Assembly: GCF_003846175.1 (NCBI RefSeq) | Contig: NZ_ML123052.1 | Coordinates: 348,175 to 395,409 of the forward strand | Direction of reading: 5' to 3' | DNA: 47,235 bases | Source of the DNA: Streptomyces sp. ADI95-17 | Lineage (GTDB): Bacteria; Actinomycetota; Actinomycetes; Streptomycetales; Streptomycetaceae | In this document: piece by piece, positions 47,126 to 47,235 of the stretch | How positions within the stretch are numbered: the first letter of the stretch is position 1 | How the letters are laid out: every line of letters starts with the position of its first letter | Notes under the pieces: generated by a model | What the model saw: the letters and a program-made list of their open reading frames with translations, nothing else | Told to the model about the DNA's origin: nothing | Databases searched by the model: none | Program-made: the position numbers and the translations under genes

Positions 47126-47235
47126 TTCGGTCACGGTCGGGGCTCGGAACCGGCCACCGTACGGGGCGAGAACCCGCTGACGGCTATGTCAGATCCGGCC
47201 CGGCTCAGCCTTGGCCCGGCTCAGCTCAGCCGCTC

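Overview
The window is about 47 kb of very high-GC chromosomal DNA from a Streptomyces. This rests on GC-rich third codon positions, frequent GTG starts, the content and order of conserved genes (mfd, mazG, a CYP107-type P450, two resuscitation-promoting factors, enolase, divIC, ppx, ndh, cfa), and a tRNA-Leu with anticodon TAA (bldA). From memory, the gene order matches the S. coelicolor segment from about SCO3089 to SCO3114 in reverse numbering. Nothing looks like a prophage, integrative element or recent island: there is no integrase, transposase or CRISPR array.

Layout. 1-4.2 kb: a deaminase/SUKH-4 protein cut near the window edge, a coiled-coil DivIVA-like protein, a small unknown gene and a winged-helix/zinc-ribbon protein. 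4.2-6.3 kb: acetate/solute symporter with its DUF485 partner. 6.8-10.2 kb: ABC transporter operon (ATPase plus FtsX-type permease). 10.4-14 kb: mfd. 14-18.5 kb: a divergent XRE regulator/SDR pair, a lipoprotein HNH nuclease, a lipoprotein and a DUF4190-type membrane protein. 18.7-23.4 kb: an unusual HTH-methyltransferase-specificity fusion, followed by a membrane protein that overlaps a soluble Ser/Thr kinase gene. 23.4-27.4 kb: YfhO-type membrane glycosyltransferase, GT2 polyprenyl-phosphate glycosyltransferase and GtrA, the three parts of an extracytoplasmic glycosylation system. 27.6-30.6 kb: SurA-like lipoprotein, MazG, P450. 30.7-32.9 kb: two Rpf/LysM muralytic enzymes, the second behind a c-di-AMP (ydaO) riboswitch. 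33.2-36.7 kb: eno-divIC-DUF501-ppx. 37.2-40.1 kb: type II NADH dehydrogenase behind Rex-type operators, then a cyclopropane-fatty-acid synthase. 40.3-43.6 kb: a second ABC operon, paralogous to the first and in the opposite orientation. 44.1 kb: bldA. 44.4-46.9 kb: Bax-inhibitor-1 family protein, two small conserved proteins and a membrane-anchored coiled-coil protein.

Themes. Much of the window concerns the cell envelope and development: spore germination and cell-wall remodelling (Rpf pair under c-di-AMP control), septation (DivIC), surface glycosylation, membrane lipid modification (Cfa), redox control of respiration (Ndh/Rex) and the developmental tRNA bldA. The parts most worth further work are the methyltransferase fusion with a non-canonical HPPF catalytic motif beside a kinase operon, the complete three-component glycosylation locus, the riboswitch whose 3' edge can pair over the rpfA ribosome binding site, and a potential 8-bp plus 12-bp pseudoknot at the right edge. 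SCO numbers and literature links are from memory and unsearched.
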